Below, in pieces: positions 1-10,792 of a DNA stretch of 64,000 nt (the stretch's first letter is position 1; each line of letters begins with the position of its first letter). Location: the NCBI RefSeq assembly GCF_000017565.1, contig NC_009719.1, forward strand, positions 3,207,001-3,271,000, given 5' to 3'. Source of the DNA: Parvibaculum lavamentivorans DS-1 (GTDB taxonomy: Bacteria; Pseudomonadota; Alphaproteobacteria; Parvibaculales; Parvibaculaceae). Under the pieces are notes generated by a model. It did not search any database and had not been told where the DNA came from. It saw nothing but the letters and a program-made list of their open reading frames with translations. The translations under genes and the position numbers were made by a program.

Positions 1-87
1 AAGGAATGGCTCGACGAGAACCTGCCCTCGCTGGTCGAGCGGCTCGTCGCCGAGGAAATCGAGCGGGTAGCGCGTCGCAAAGGCTGA
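1..87 (+). CDS. PopZ/DUF2497-like protein, C-terminal end only
   Basis: Twenty-eight codons and a TGA stop are visible; the rest lies upstream of the window. The peptide begins KEWLDENLPSLVERLV and ends ERVARRKG. This WLDENLP...LV..EIERVARR tail is the conserved C-terminus of the PopZ (DUF2497) pole-organising protein of alphaproteobacteria, a short helical region used for self-assembly. In many alphaproteobacteria this gene lies directly before valS, as here. The identification rests on the tail and the neighbour only. Confidence 0.75.
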   Translation, partial: KEWLDENLPSLVERLVAEEIERVARRKG

Positions 88-127
88 CGCCCCCTCTCGC
101 TTCATAGTCTCCAATGCTTGATAGGGT

Positions 128-168
128 GGCGCGGCCTGTGTAACACAGGCGCAGCGCCGCCCTTTTTT
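128..168 (+). terminator. Hairpin with T-run between the popZ-like gene and valS
   Basis: An inner perfect stem GCCTGTG-TAA-CACAGGC (134-150) is flanked by outer GGCGC and GCGCC arms. A run of six T follows at 163-168. It looks like an intrinsic terminator for the upstream gene. Because valS starts only 25 bases later, the same structure would lie in or just before the valS leader. Confidence 0.5.
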
Positions 169-193
169 GCGCGCTTTTCCACGGATAAATCTC

Positions 194-2923
<2,730 letters not shown>

Positions 2924-2930
2924 AAAATAG

Positions 2931-3067
2931 TGTCATCCCGGCGAAAGCCGGGACCCAATCCACATTGAGCCTTGTTCCGAAGATGAGGATGGAGTGTGGC
3001 TTTTAAGGCCGTGCACAGCCGCTCTTGCTGAGGGAGCCAATGGGTCCCGGCTTTCGCCGGGATGACA
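2931..3067. repeat. Palindromic intergenic element with perfect 27-bp inverted arms
   Basis: The left arm (2931-2957) begins TGTCATCCCGGCGAAAGCCG, and the right arm (3041-3067) is its exact reverse complement, 83 bases away. Each arm is itself a small hairpin (CCCGGCGAAAGCCGGG). This is the common GTCATCCCGGC...GCCGGGA type of dispersed palindrome found in many alphaproteobacteria. It fills the gap between valS and the next gene and could stabilise or end the valS message. Confidence 0.85.
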
Positions 3068-3094
3068 CCTATGGGGTGGTGCTTCCCGCGTTCC

Positions 3095-3334
3095 TCACCC
3101 CCGCAACAGCGCCCCCCATATCATCAGTGCCACGGTGATGCCGCCGATGATGGCAAGTGCGGGAATACCGAAAAGATAGAGCAGGAAGAAATACGAGAAG
3201 GCGCCGCCGAGAAGGCCGAGTGTGATCCACAAGACTGTGATGCCGAGCCAGAGCAAAACCGGCAGCAGAATCACCAACACCGCGACGATTGCAATCAGCG
3301 CAATCGGATCGAGAACAAACAAATATCCCTGCAT
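3095..3334 (-). CDS. Small integral membrane protein, function unknown
   Basis: A 79-residue protein that is almost entirely hydrophobic. Two or three membrane segments are likely, around residues 10-30, 32-55 and 57-75, with few charged residues. Upstream of the ATG is AGAAGGA, a fair ribosome site. I do not recognise a family. It lies on the same strand as, and downstream of, the DUF2852 gene, but a terminator-like hairpin at 3428-3464 separates them. The consistent hydrophobic pattern and ribosome site argue that it is real. Confidence 0.6.
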   Translation of the reverse strand: MQGYLFVLDPIALIAIVAVLVILLPVLLWLGITVLWITLGLLGGAFSYFFLLYLFGIPALAIIGGITVALMIWGALLRG

Positions 3335-3427
3335 GCCAGGTTTCCTTCTGGCGGAGCAACTGTGACGAAAACGCCCGGAAGAGTCAGTGGGTTCCTGCGG
3401 ATCGGAGATTTCATTCTCAATCGAATC

Positions 3428-3464
3428 AAAAAATAAAGGCGGTTCCCTCGGGAACCGCCTTTCT
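3428..3464 (-). terminator. Intrinsic terminator after the DUF2852 gene
   Basis: Read on the minus strand: AAAGGCGGTTCC, a four-base loop, GGAACCGCCTTT, then a T-rich tail. The stem is 12 bp and perfect, and it starts about 20 bases past the stop codon of the minus-strand DUF2852 gene. Confidence 0.85.
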
Positions 3465-3482
3465 TAACTCGCATACTGAATT

Positions 3483-3845
3483 TCAGGCGGCGGGCGCGTC
3501 GCCCTGCGTGCGGCGTTCGTTCATGAACTGATCGAACTCCTGCTGATCCTTCGCGCGGCGCAGGCGCTCCATGAAGTCGCCGAAAGCCTTCTGCTCTTCT
3601 TCCAGCTTTTTCAGCATGTCGTCCCGGTAGCTGTCGAAGGCGGTGTTGCCGCTCGACCGGCGATGACGGCGATAGTTCGATGCGCAGCCGCGCATGCCGT
3701 CGCGTTTCCATCCCTGCATTTTTCCGCTCCAGATCATGTAGAAGAGAAGGGCGAGCCCGATCGGCCAGAAGACGATGAAGCCGATCACCATCATGGCAAT
3801 CCATGCGCCTTTCGGCAGGTCGTCCAGCATTGCGGCGGTGGGCAT
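3483..3845 (-). CDS. DUF2852 family membrane protein
   Basis: A 120-residue protein with one hydrophobic segment (about residues 14-36, GAWIAMMVIGFIVFWPIGLA). A basic stretch follows (KMQGWKRDGMRG), then a charged, probably helical C-terminus (LKKLEEEQKAF...RRAKDQQEFDQF). This matches DUF2852, a family of unknown function common in alphaproteobacteria. I chose the ATG at 3845 because GGAGG lies eight bases upstream on the minus strand; the reading frame stays open to 3914 without such a site. It is followed by a clear terminator. Confidence 0.8.
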   Translation of the reverse strand: MPTAAMLDDLPKGAWIAMMVIGFIVFWPIGLALLFYMIWSGKMQGWKRDGMRGCASNYRRHRRSSGNTAFDSYRDDMLKKLEEEQKAFGDFMERLRRAKDQQEFDQFMNERRTQGDAPAA

Positions 3846-3964
3846 CGAGGGGTCCTCCAGTGGGTTCCGAATTGAACACAGATGACAGGTGGATATTGCC
3901 GTCCCCTGCGTCAAGGCGCCGCACGCCGATTTTCCGCCAAAGCCGCATGGCTTTCTGCCAAACG

Positions 3965-3995
3965 AAAAAAAGGCGGCCCGCAGGCCGCCTTTTCC
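3965..3995 (-). terminator. Intrinsic terminator after the alcohol dehydrogenase gene
   Basis: On the minus strand the sequence AAGGCGGCC-TGCG-GGCCGCCTT is followed by a run of T. It lies about 20 bases beyond the dehydrogenase stop codon. Confidence 0.85.
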
Positions 3996-4013
3996 TAGTC
4001 CGCGAATTGCTGC

Positions 4014-5099
4014 TTATGCGTCGAACATGATGACAGAGCGGGCCAGTTCGCCGCGCTTCAGTTCGTCGAAGGCTTCGTTCACCTGGTCGAGCTTGATGCG
4101 GCGCGAGATCATCTGGTCGAGCTTCAGCTTGTCCGACATGTAGAAATCGACGAAGCGCGGCATGTCGACGGGGAAGCGGTTCGAGCCCATGGTCGAGCCC
4201 TGGATGCGCTTCTCGCCGAGGAAGTCGGCGCCGTGCAATTCGATGTGAACGCCGACGGGGATCATGCCGATGACATTCGCCGTGCCGCCGCGCGCCAGCA
4301 TCCTGAACGCCTGTTCCGTCGTCGCCTTGAGGCCGATCGCCTCGAAGGAGTGATGCACGCCGCCATTGGTGAGGTCCATGACCTGCTTCACCGGGTCGCC
4401 ATCCTTCGCGTTCACGACATCCGTCGCGCCGAATTCCTTCGCAAGGTTCAGCTTCGAGCCTTGCGTGTCGATGGCGATGATGCGGCCCGCGCCTGCAATG
4501 GCCGCACCGTTGATGCAGGCCAGGCCGACGCCGCCGCAGCCGAGCACGGCCACGGTCTCGCCCGGCCGCACATTCGACGTATGGATGACGGCGCCCACGC
4601 CCGTCGTCACCGAACAGCCGATCAGCGCCGCGCGGTCGAGCGGCATGTCCTTGCGGATCGCCACGCAGGCATGTTCATGGATCAGCATTTGCTCGGCGAA
4701 GGAGGAGAGATTGAGGAACTGGTTCATCGCGCCGGGCACGGCGCCGAGGCGGGGTTCTTCTTCCGCCTGCCGTTTCGTCTCCGGGCTCACGCAGCGCGAC
4801 AGGTGGCCGGTCAGGCAATGTTCGCAATGGCCGCAAAAGGCGGAGAGGCAGGTGATGACGTGGTCGCCCGGCTTGACCGTGCGGACTTCCGAGCCCACCT
4901 GCTCCACGACGCCGGCGCTCTCATGGCCGAGCACGGCGGGGAGCGGGTAGGGGTAGGAGCCTTCCACGAAATGGAGGTCCGAATGGCAGACGCCCGCCGC
5001 CACGGTGCGGATCAGCACTTCATGGGGCCCCGGCTTGTTGATTTTCACATCTTCGATGGCGAGCGGCTGGCCCACCTGGCGCAGAACGGCGGCTTTCAT
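4014..5099 (-). CDS. Zinc-dependent alcohol dehydrogenase (MDR superfamily)
   Basis: A 361-residue medium-chain dehydrogenase that oxidises an alcohol with NAD(P). Visible features are the catalytic zinc Cys in GVCHSDLH, the GHE motif (GHESAGVV), and the structural zinc cluster C-X2-C-X2-C-X7-C in CLSAFCGHCEHCLTGHLSRC. The Rossmann glycine motif is GCGGVG, with an acidic residue after the second strand (AIDTQG) that favours NAD. The ATG at 5099 is preceded by GGGAGA. The substrate cannot be read from sequence; the protein resembles class III-like or NDMA-type alcohol dehydrogenases. It is divergent from ilvD and ends at its own terminator. Confidence 0.9.
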   Translation of the reverse strand: MKAAVLRQVGQPLAIEDVKINKPGPHEVLIRTVAAGVCHSDLHFVEGSYPYPLPAVLGHESAGVVEQVGSEVRTVKPGDHVITCLSAFCGHCEHCLTGHLSRCVSPETKRQAEEEPRLGAVPGAMNQFLNLSSFAEQMLIHEHACVAIRKDMPLDRAALIGCSVTTGVGAVIHTSNVRPGETVAVLGCGGVGLACINGAAIAGAGRIIAIDTQGSKLNLAKEFGATDVVNAKDGDPVKQVMDLTNGGVHHSFEAIGLKATTEQAFRMLARGGTANVIGMIPVGVHIELHGADFLGEKRIQGSTMGSNRFPVDMPRFVDFYMSDKLKLDQMISRRIKLDQVNEAFDELKRGELARSVIMFDA

Positions 5100-5285
5100 G
5101 GCAATTTCTCCCTGTGTCCGGATTATGTGGTTCGGTGAATTCCGGTTGGCCGCGATGTTCCCCCGCCGCGCCGCCCCGGTCAACAAGGCGATTTCGAGAA
5201 TCCCTCGCGAAAACGTGGCGGCTTTGGGGCTTTATCCCCGGCGGCCTTCCCCCTAGTATCCGGCCAACTTTCATCCCGAGAAGCC

Positions 5286-5319
5286 GGAGGCGCCCCCTGC
5301 AAAGGGGTGCGCGAGTCAC
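5286..5319 (+). promoter_or_regulatory. ilvD leader: Shine-Dalgarno, hairpin, then start codon
   Basis: GGAGG (5286-5290) is 29 bases from the ilvD ATG at 5320, too far for normal use. Between them lies a hairpin: GCGCCCCC (5290-5297), loop TGCAAA, GGGGTGCGC (5304-5312) with one bulged base. If the hairpin forms, the site comes within about eight bases of the ATG. Otherwise only a weak GCGAG precedes the start. Confidence 0.45.
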
Positions 5320-7050
5320 ATGGACGCCAAGACATTCGACAAATCGAAACTGCCGAGCCGCCACGTCACGGTCGGGCCGGAGCGCGCGCCGCACCGGTCC
5401 TACTACTATGCGATGGGCCTCACCGAGGAAGAGATCAATCAGCCCTTCGTCGGCGTGGCGACCTGCTGGAACGAGGCGGCTCCCTGCAACATCGCGTTGA
5501 TGCGTCAGGCGCAGTCGGTGAAGAAGGGTGTCAAGGCCGCCGCCGGCACGCCCCGCGAATTCTGCACCATCACGGTGACGGACGGCATCGCCATGGGCCA
5601 CCAGGGCATGAAATCCTCGCTCGCCAGCCGCGACGTGATCGCGGATTCGGTCGAGCTCACCATGCGCGGTCATTGCTACGACGCGCTGGTCGGCCTTGCC
5701 GGCTGCGACAAGTCGCTGCCGGGCATGATGATGTCGATGGTTCGTCTCAACGTCCCCTCCGTCTTCATGTATGGCGGCTCGATCCTGCCGGGCCATTTCA
5801 AGGGCAAGGACGTCACCGTGGTCGACGTCTTCGAGGCGGTCGGCCAGCACTCGGCGGGCAACATGGAAGACGAAGAGCTGCATGCGCTCGAATGCGTCGC
5901 CTGTCCCTCCGCCGGCGCCTGCGGCGGCCAGTTCACGGCCAACACCATGGCCTGCGTTTCGGAAGCCATGGGCCTCGCGCTGCCGGGTTCGGCGGGCGCG
6001 CCTGCGCCTTATGAGAGCCGCGACGAATATGCGGAAGCCTCGGGCCGCGCCGTCATGCACCTCCTCGCCAACAACATCCGGCCGCGCGACATCGTCACGC
6101 GCAAGGCGCTCGAGAATGCCGCCGTCATCGTCGCGGCGACGGGCGGTTCGACCAATGGCGGGCTTCATCTCCCGGCCATCGCGCATGAAGCGGGCATCGA
6201 TTTCGACCTGATGGAAGTCGCCGAAATCTTCAAGAAGACGCCCTACATCACCGACCTGAAGCCCGGCGGCAATTACGTCGCGAAGGATCTTCACGAGGCG
6301 GGCGGCGTTTCGATGGTCCTCAAGGTGCTGCTCGATGGCGGCTATCTCCACGGCGATTGCCTCACCGTCACCGGCCAGTCGCTCGCAGACAACCTCAAGG
6401 ACGTGAAGTTCAACCCGGACCAGAAGGTCGTCTATCCGCTGTCCAATCCGCTCTCGCCCACCGGCGGCGTTGTCGGGTTGCAGGGCTCGCTCGCGCCGGA
6501 TGGCGCCATCGTCAAGGTCGCGGGCATGGAGAAGGATCATCTCCGTTTCTCCGGTCCGGCGCGTTGCTTCGACAGCGAAGAGGAATGCTTCGAGGCGGTC
6601 GACAAACGTCAGTACAAGGAAGGTGAGGTTCTCGTCATCCGCTACGAGGGACCGAAGGGTGGCCCCGGCATGCGCGAAATGCTCTCCACCACCGCCGCGC
6701 TTTACGGCCAGGGCATGGGCGACAAGGTCGCGCTCATCACCGATGGCCGCTTCTCCGGCGGCACGCGCGGTTTCTGCATCGGCCATGTCGGCCCGGAAGC
6801 CGCCGTCGGCGGCCCCATCGCGCTGATCGAGGATGGCGACATCATCACCATCGACGCGGAGAACGGCACCATCGATCTCGAAGTCGACGAAGCCGTGCTC
6901 GAAAAGCGCCGCGCGAACTGGAAGCCCCGGGAGACCATGTACGCCTCCGGCGCGCTGTGGAAATACGCGCAGCTCGTCGGCACCGCCCGCAAGGGCGCCG
7001 TCACCCATCCGGGCGGCAAGGCGGAGAAACATGTCTATGCGGATATCTGA
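5320..7050 (+). CDS. ilvD: Dihydroxy-acid dehydratase
   Basis: Third step of valine, leucine and isoleucine synthesis: dehydrates 2,3-dihydroxy acids to 2-oxo acids using an iron-sulfur cluster. The 576 residues fit the shorter IlvD group. The cluster cysteines sit in [20 protein letters not shown] and [16 protein letters not shown]; further family motifs are [12 protein letters not shown] and [15 protein letters not shown]. The C-terminus ending near [12 protein letters not shown] is complete. It is divergent from the alcohol dehydrogenase. No other ilv genes are nearby. An unusual hairpin lies between its Shine-Dalgarno and its ATG. Confidence 0.97.
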   Translation: MDAKTFDKSKLPSRHVTVGPERAPHRSYYYAMGLTEEEINQPFVGVATCWNEAAPCNIALMRQAQSVKKGVKAAAGTPREFCTITVTDGIAMGHQGMKSSLASRDVIADSVELTMRGHCYDALVGLAGCDKSLPGMMMSMVRLNVPSVFMYGGSILPGHFKGKDVTVVDVFEAVGQHSAGNMEDEELHALECVACPSAGACGGQFTANTMACVSEAMGLALPGSAGAPAPYESRDEYAEASGRAVMHLLANNIRPRDIVTRKALENAAVIVAATGGSTNGGLHLPAIAHEAGIDFDLMEVAEIFKKTPYITDLKPGGNYVAKDLHEAGGVSMVLKVLLDGGYLHGDCLTVTGQSLADNLKDVKFNPDQKVVYPLSNPLSPTGGVVGLQGSLAPDGAIVKVAGMEKDHLRFSGPARCFDSEEECFEAVDKRQYKEGEVLVIRYEGPKGGPGMREMLSTTAALYGQGMGDKVALITDGRFSGGTRGFCIGHVGPEAAVGGPIALIEDGDIITIDAENGTIDLEVDEAVLEKRRANWKPRETMYASGALWKYAQLVGTARKGAVTHPGGKAEKHVYADI

Positions 7051-7066
7051 GCGGATACTTTGATTT

Positions 7067-7213
7067 CCACCCGCCCCTTAGGGGCGGGTCGACAAAATTC
7101 GAGCGAAGCGAAGAATTTTTCAGGGCGGGGGCTCTGCCTTGCGGCTTACCCCGCCCCGAAATTTGTGCCGCTGGCGCGCCTCAAATTTCGACCCTCCCCC
7201 AAGGGGAGGGTGG
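7067..7213. repeat. Dispersed palindromic element, copy 1
   Basis: Starts with CCACCCGCCCCTTAGGGGCG and ends with GACCCTCCCCCAAGGGGAGG, so the ends are hairpins roughly inverted to one another. The interior GACAAAATTCGAGCGAAGCG and the following GGGGGCTCTG recur with few changes in the element at 50553-50724. It fills the gap after ilvD. Confidence 0.8.
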
Positions 7214-7307
7214 CAGGACGCTGGAAATGGGCGTTATTGCCTCCGGCCATGACGCCGCCCTCTTTTTCCGGCACACTGGCCAATCCTGTGGTTCTCCCGA
7301 GGTGCTC

Positions 7308-8063
7308 ATGACCGCCCGTAAAAGTCTCGCCGCACTTGCCGCCGCGCTTGGCCTCAGCTTCACGCTGGCGGGCGGCGTCTTTGCCGATCCGCTGCCGGAA
7401 ACGCAGGCTGCGTTCGATCGTGGCGTCGCGGCTTATCGCTCGGGCAATGCCGAGGGTGCGGTGGATGAGTGGAAGGAAGCGGCTGAAGGCGGGCACACGG
7501 GCGCTGCCTGGCTCCTCGCCAATCTCTACGACAAGGGTGCCGGCGGCGTCGCGCAGTCGGATGCGAAAGCCTATGAATATTACCTGCTCGCCGTGCGCGG
7601 CGGCCAGCCGGAAGCCGCCGTCCGCCTCGGCGTCATCTATCTCAGCGGCAATGAGGCCATCGGGCTGAAGCGCAATTACGAGCAGGCGCTGCGCTCCTTC
7701 GAGGCTGCCTCCCTCGCGCCCCGGGCCGATGCGCAATATTATCTCGGCATCATGCATCGCCGGGGCTGGGGCACGCCGGTCGACCGCACGGAAAGCCTGC
7801 GCTGGCTCCTCCTCTCCGCAAAGAAGCGTTACGGTCCCGCCCTCACCGAACTCGGCCGCGTCTACATGGAAGGCGAGGGCGTGGAGCGAGATCGTGTCGA
7901 AGGCTGGAGCTATCTCCTCCTCGGCAAACGCTTCGGCACGCCGGAACAGGGCGCCGAAGCCGACGCGCTGATGGAGAAATACGATGGCTGGATGAAGCGC
8001 GGCGAAAAAGACAGCGCCCGCGACATGGCCGACACCTGGGTCTCCGCCCATGGCGGGGCGTGA
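7308..8063 (+). CDS. Secreted Sel1-repeat protein
   Basis: A 251-residue protein with a signal peptide (about residues 1-26, ending VFA-DP), so probably periplasmic. The rest is a chain of Sel1-type helical repeats: AAWLLANLYDKGAGGVAQ, AAVRLGVIYLSG, AQYYLGIMHRRGWGTPVD and ALTELGRVYMEGEGVERD. Sel1 repeats mediate protein-protein contacts; no enzyme motif is seen. I chose the ATG at 7308 because CGAGG precedes it by about five bases and the signal peptide begins there. Upstream in-frame sequence is part of the repeat element. Its partner is unknown. Confidence 0.85.
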   Translation: MTARKSLAALAAALGLSFTLAGGVFADPLPETQAAFDRGVAAYRSGNAEGAVDEWKEAAEGGHTGAAWLLANLYDKGAGGVAQSDAKAYEYYLLAVRGGQPEAAVRLGVIYLSGNEAIGLKRNYEQALRSFEAASLAPRADAQYYLGIMHRRGWGTPVDRTESLRWLLLSAKKRYGPALTELGRVYMEGEGVERDRVEGWSYLLLGKRFGTPEQGAEADALMEKYDGWMKRGEKDSARDMADTWVSAHGGA

Positions 8064-8095
8064 GGCCGCAAACCTTCGTTTTTGTACCTATTCTT

Positions 8096-8121
8096 CCACC
8101 CTCCCTCAGGGGGAGGTTGGG
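8096..8121. repeat. Short GC-rich hairpin related to the dispersed elements
   Basis: CCACCCTCCCTCAGGGGGAG followed by GTTGGG folds into a stem of about ten base pairs. It resembles the terminal hairpins of the elements at 7067-7213 and 50553-50724. It lies between the convergent Sel1 and EthD-like genes and may serve as a terminator for either. Confidence 0.6.
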
Positions 8122-8142
8122 AAATGATGGCATTTGAGTTCC

Positions 8143-8526
8143 CTACCCGAACACCACCTTCTCCTCGCCCCACCAGAGCGGCGACTTCGTGAAGTCGATG
8201 AATTTCGCCTCGTCTTCGTAAAGCTGCCGCCCGGCATCGACGCCTTCGGGCGAGGCGAGCGCGGCGGCGAGGTCCTCGGCGCTTTCCCACCAGAGCTGCG
8301 CCACGCCGTCATAGATCGCGGGCGCCTTGTCGAGCCCGCCGCCCCGCGCCTCGCGGATGCCGTCGCTCAAACTTTCTTCCCATGAATGAAGCTGAACATA
8401 ACGCCTGATCCGCAGCGCCTCGCGGTGGCTCTTTACCAGCGGCGCGTGCTTGTTCCGCCAGTAATCCTGAAATTCGGCGAGCGAGAGCCTGGGCAGGCGG
8501 GTCAGGCAGAAGGTGAGCTTGATCAT
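8143..8526 (-). CDS. EthD-domain protein
   Basis: A 127-residue dimeric alpha-beta barrel type protein. The N-terminus MIKLTFCLTRLPRLSLAEF followed by DYWRNKHAPLV is the classic EthD-domain opening. A second half (YDGVAQLWWESAEDLAAAL) repeats the ferredoxin-like fold pattern. EthD proteins accompany various degradation pathways and are usually of unknown catalytic role; no partner cytochrome P450 is present here. It is convergent with the Sel1 gene. Its ATG is followed upstream by a palindromic repeat region, and no strong ribosome site is evident. Confidence 0.8.
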   Translation of the reverse strand: MIKLTFCLTRLPRLSLAEFQDYWRNKHAPLVKSHREALRIRRYVQLHSWEESLSDGIREARGGGLDKAPAIYDGVAQLWWESAEDLAAALASPEGVDAGRQLYEDEAKFIDFTKSPLWWGEEKVVFG

Positions 8527-8545
8527 GGTGTCCCGTTTTTCTTTC

Positions 8546-8699
8546 CTGTCATTGCCGGGCTTGACCCGGCAATCCAGTGCTAGGAATCTCCGGGTTGCCG
8601 CCCAACTTGCGGTCGCGACCCGAGCAAATCTTACTGCATACTGTCATTATCGGTCTTGCTCGATAACCCTGGATGCCCGGGTCAAGCCCGGGCATGACG
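8546..8699. repeat. Pair of inverted palindromic repeats
   Basis: The copy at 8546-8576 (TGTCATTGCCGGGCTTGACC...ATCCAG) is repeated in inverted orientation at 8669-8699 (CTGGATGCCCGGGTCAAGCC...TGACG), with a handful of mismatches. Each copy is a hairpin by itself. Together they occupy the divergent gap between the EthD-like gene and the M81 gene. The TGTCAT outer end is shared with the element at 2931-3067. Confidence 0.8.
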
Positions 8700-8726
8700 A
8701 CAAAAATAAAGATGGAGCAAACCGGA

Positions 8727-10241
8727 ATGCGCATCGCCGTCGGCGGCTTCCAGCACGAGACCAACACTTTCGCGCCGTCAAAGGCCGACTATGCCGCCTT
8801 CGCACAGGCTGATTCATGGCCGGCCTTGCAGCGCGGTGAGGCGCTTCTCTCCGCGTTCACCGGCATGAATGTGCCGGTCGCCGGCTTCATCGACGCGGCA
8901 AGCGCATCCGGCCACCGGCTCGTGCCGCTCGTCTGGTGCTCGGCCACGCCTTCCGCGCAAGTCACCGAAGATGCGTTCGAGCGCATCGCCGCCATGATGA
9001 TCGAAGAGCTGAAATCGGCCGGGCCGCTCGATGCCGTCTATCTCGATCTCCACGGCGCCATGGTGACGGAGCATTTCGACGACGGCGAGGGCGAGTTGCT
9101 GCGCCGTGTGCGCGAGGCGGTTGGCGAGGGCGTCCCGGTTGTCGCCAGCCTCGATCTCCATGCCAATGTGACGGAGGAGATGGTCGGCTTTTCCGATGCG
9201 CTGATCGCCTACCGCACCTATCCGCATGTCGATATGGCGGAGACCGGCGCGCGCGCCGCGGCCCATCTCGATGCGATGTTCGCCGGCCTGCCGCATCAGG
9301 CAAAGGCCATGCGCAAGCTCGATTTCCTGATGCCGCTCACCGCGCAATGCACGCTCACCGAGCCCTCGGCGCATATTTATGCGGAAGTTGCCGCGCTTGA
9401 CGGCAAGACCATCGGCAATGGCCGCGTCAGCAGCGTTTCATTCTGTGGCGGTTTCGCGCCTGCGGACATTCCCGGCTGCGGCCCTGCCGTCATCGCCTAT
9501 GCCGATACGGAAGCGGCGGCGGAAGAAGCGGTCGCGCGCATCGCGGGTGAGATCGTCGCCTGCGAAAAGGATTTCAGTGAAAAGCTCTGGAGCGCGCGCG
9601 ACGGCGTCGCTTATGCCATCGCAAATGCCGAGCCGGGCAAGGGCCCGGTCATCCTGGCCGACACGCAGGACAATCCCGGCGCTGGCGGTAATGGAGACAC
9701 CGTGGGCATCCTCGCCGAGCTGATCGCGCAGGATGCGCAATCGGCCGCGCTCGGCGTGTTGTTCGATCCCGAGAGTACCGCGGAGGCAGCGGCGGCGGGC
9801 GAGGGCGCGCGTCTTTCTCTCCGCCTCGGCGCGAAGACGGGTGGCGCGCCGGAGGAAAAGCCCATCGAACATGAGTTTGAAGTCGTGCGCGTCACCGATG
9901 GCGAGTTTCTCGCCACCGGCCCCTTCTATGGCGGCTCGCGCATGTCGCTCGGCACCACGGTCCGTCTGCGCACAGGCGGTGTCGAAGTCGTTGTCGCCTC
10001 GCGCAAGGGGCAATGCGCCGACCGCGAGATGCTCCGCCACACCGGCATCGAGCCAACGGAGCTCGGCATCCTCGTCGTCAAAAGCTCCGTCCACTTCCGC
10101 GCGGATTTCGGGCCGATGGCAAAGGAAGTTCTCGTCGTCGAAAGCCCGGGTCCGAACATCGCGGACCTGGCGAAGCTTCCCTACACGAAACTCCGCAAGG
10201 GCATTCGCGTCATGCCGATGGGCAAGGCATTCGGCGCATAG
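8727..10241 (+). CDS. M81 family metallopeptidase, MlrC-like
   Basis: A 504-residue protein of the MlrC family (N-terminal DUF1485 domain plus C-terminal MlrC domain), related to the last peptidase of microcystin breakdown. Such genes are common in organisms that never meet microcystin, so the natural substrate is unknown. Family landmarks are the opening GGFQHETNTFAP, DLHGAMVTE, the metal-site region SLDLHANV, YRTYPHVDM and a glycine-rich NPGAGGNGDT. I chose ATG 8727 because GGAG lies about ten bases upstream and GGFQHETN must be near the N-terminus. It is convergent with the ABM gene, with a two-base gap. Confidence 0.9.
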   Translation: MRIAVGGFQHETNTFAPSKADYAAFAQADSWPALQRGEALLSAFTGMNVPVAGFIDAASASGHRLVPLVWCSATPSAQVTEDAFERIAAMMIEELKSAGPLDAVYLDLHGAMVTEHFDDGEGELLRRVREAVGEGVPVVASLDLHANVTEEMVGFSDALIAYRTYPHVDMAETGARAAAHLDAMFAGLPHQAKAMRKLDFLMPLTAQCTLTEPSAHIYAEVAALDGKTIGNGRVSSVSFCGGFAPADIPGCGPAVIAYADTEAAAEEAVARIAGEIVACEKDFSEKLWSARDGVAYAIANAEPGKGPVILADTQDNPGAGGNGDTVGILAELIAQDAQSAALGVLFDPESTAEAAAAGEGARLSLRLGAKTGGAPEEKPIEHEFEVVRVTDGEFLATGPFYGGSRMSLGTTVRLRTGGVEVVVASRKGQCADREMLRHTGIEPTELGILVVKSSVHFRADFGPMAKEVLVVESPGPNIADLAKLPYTKLRKGIRVMPMGKAFGA

Positions 10242-10243
10242 CG

Positions 10244-10567
10244 TTAGGCGACGGAGAGTTCCAGCGTTTCCTGCGCCGAGTAGCGCGAGAAGTGATGAAG
10301 AGCCAGTTCGCCTTCGACGAGCGCATTCGCCGCCTTGCCGAAGGCAGTCATATGCGCGGTTTCGAAATGCGCGTCGAAATCTTCTTCCGAGCGCCAGCTT
10401 TCATAGATGAACCAGATGTCGGCGTCGTCATGCGACTGATGGATCTCGAAGCAGAGGCAGCCCGGCTCGGTGCGGGTCGGCTGGATGAGGGTGCAAAGTT
10501 CGCGGCCGAGAGCAAGCGTCTTGCCGGGAAGCGCGCGAACGAAGGAAATGTTCGTGATTTCGATCAT
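10244..10567 (-). CDS. Antibiotic biosynthesis monooxygenase (ABM) domain protein
   Basis: A 107-residue ferredoxin-like ABM protein. Visible are the first strand IEITNISFVRALPGK, the EPGCLCFEIHQS strand, FIYESWRSEEDFDAHFET and a helix MTAFGKAANALV. These are the usual ABM signatures, seen in small quinol monooxygenases such as YgiN. I chose ATG 10567 because CGAGG lies upstream on the minus strand; the longer open frame to 10690 has no such support. It is divergent from the AraC regulator, which may control it; that is inference from position. Confidence 0.85.
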   Translation of the reverse strand: MIEITNISFVRALPGKTLALGRELCTLIQPTRTEPGCLCFEIHQSHDDADIWFIYESWRSEEDFDAHFETAHMTAFGKAANALVEGELALHHFSRYSAQETLELSVA

Positions 10568-10792
10568 GGCATGATCCTCGGGGTCGGACAGGCGCGCGGG
10601 GATGCGTCGGCCTGTTGAGGCTAATATGCAGGACGGGTCGCCATAGCGGATAGACCGGAACTCGGCGGTTCTTGCACAATCCTCCGCCATTGGCCTGCTG
10701 GGCGGGACGGGGTGGCAAAAGCGGCGTATATTGAAGTCAATCGGCAGGGTGGCAACCCGCTGTTTTTACACATAAACACGAGGCCGACGACA

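Noticed and set aside
5020-7032. 670-codon minus-strand open frame across ilvD and into the alcohol dehydrogenase start
   Set aside because: Shadow of ilvD; its C-terminal part only rereads the dehydrogenase upstream region.
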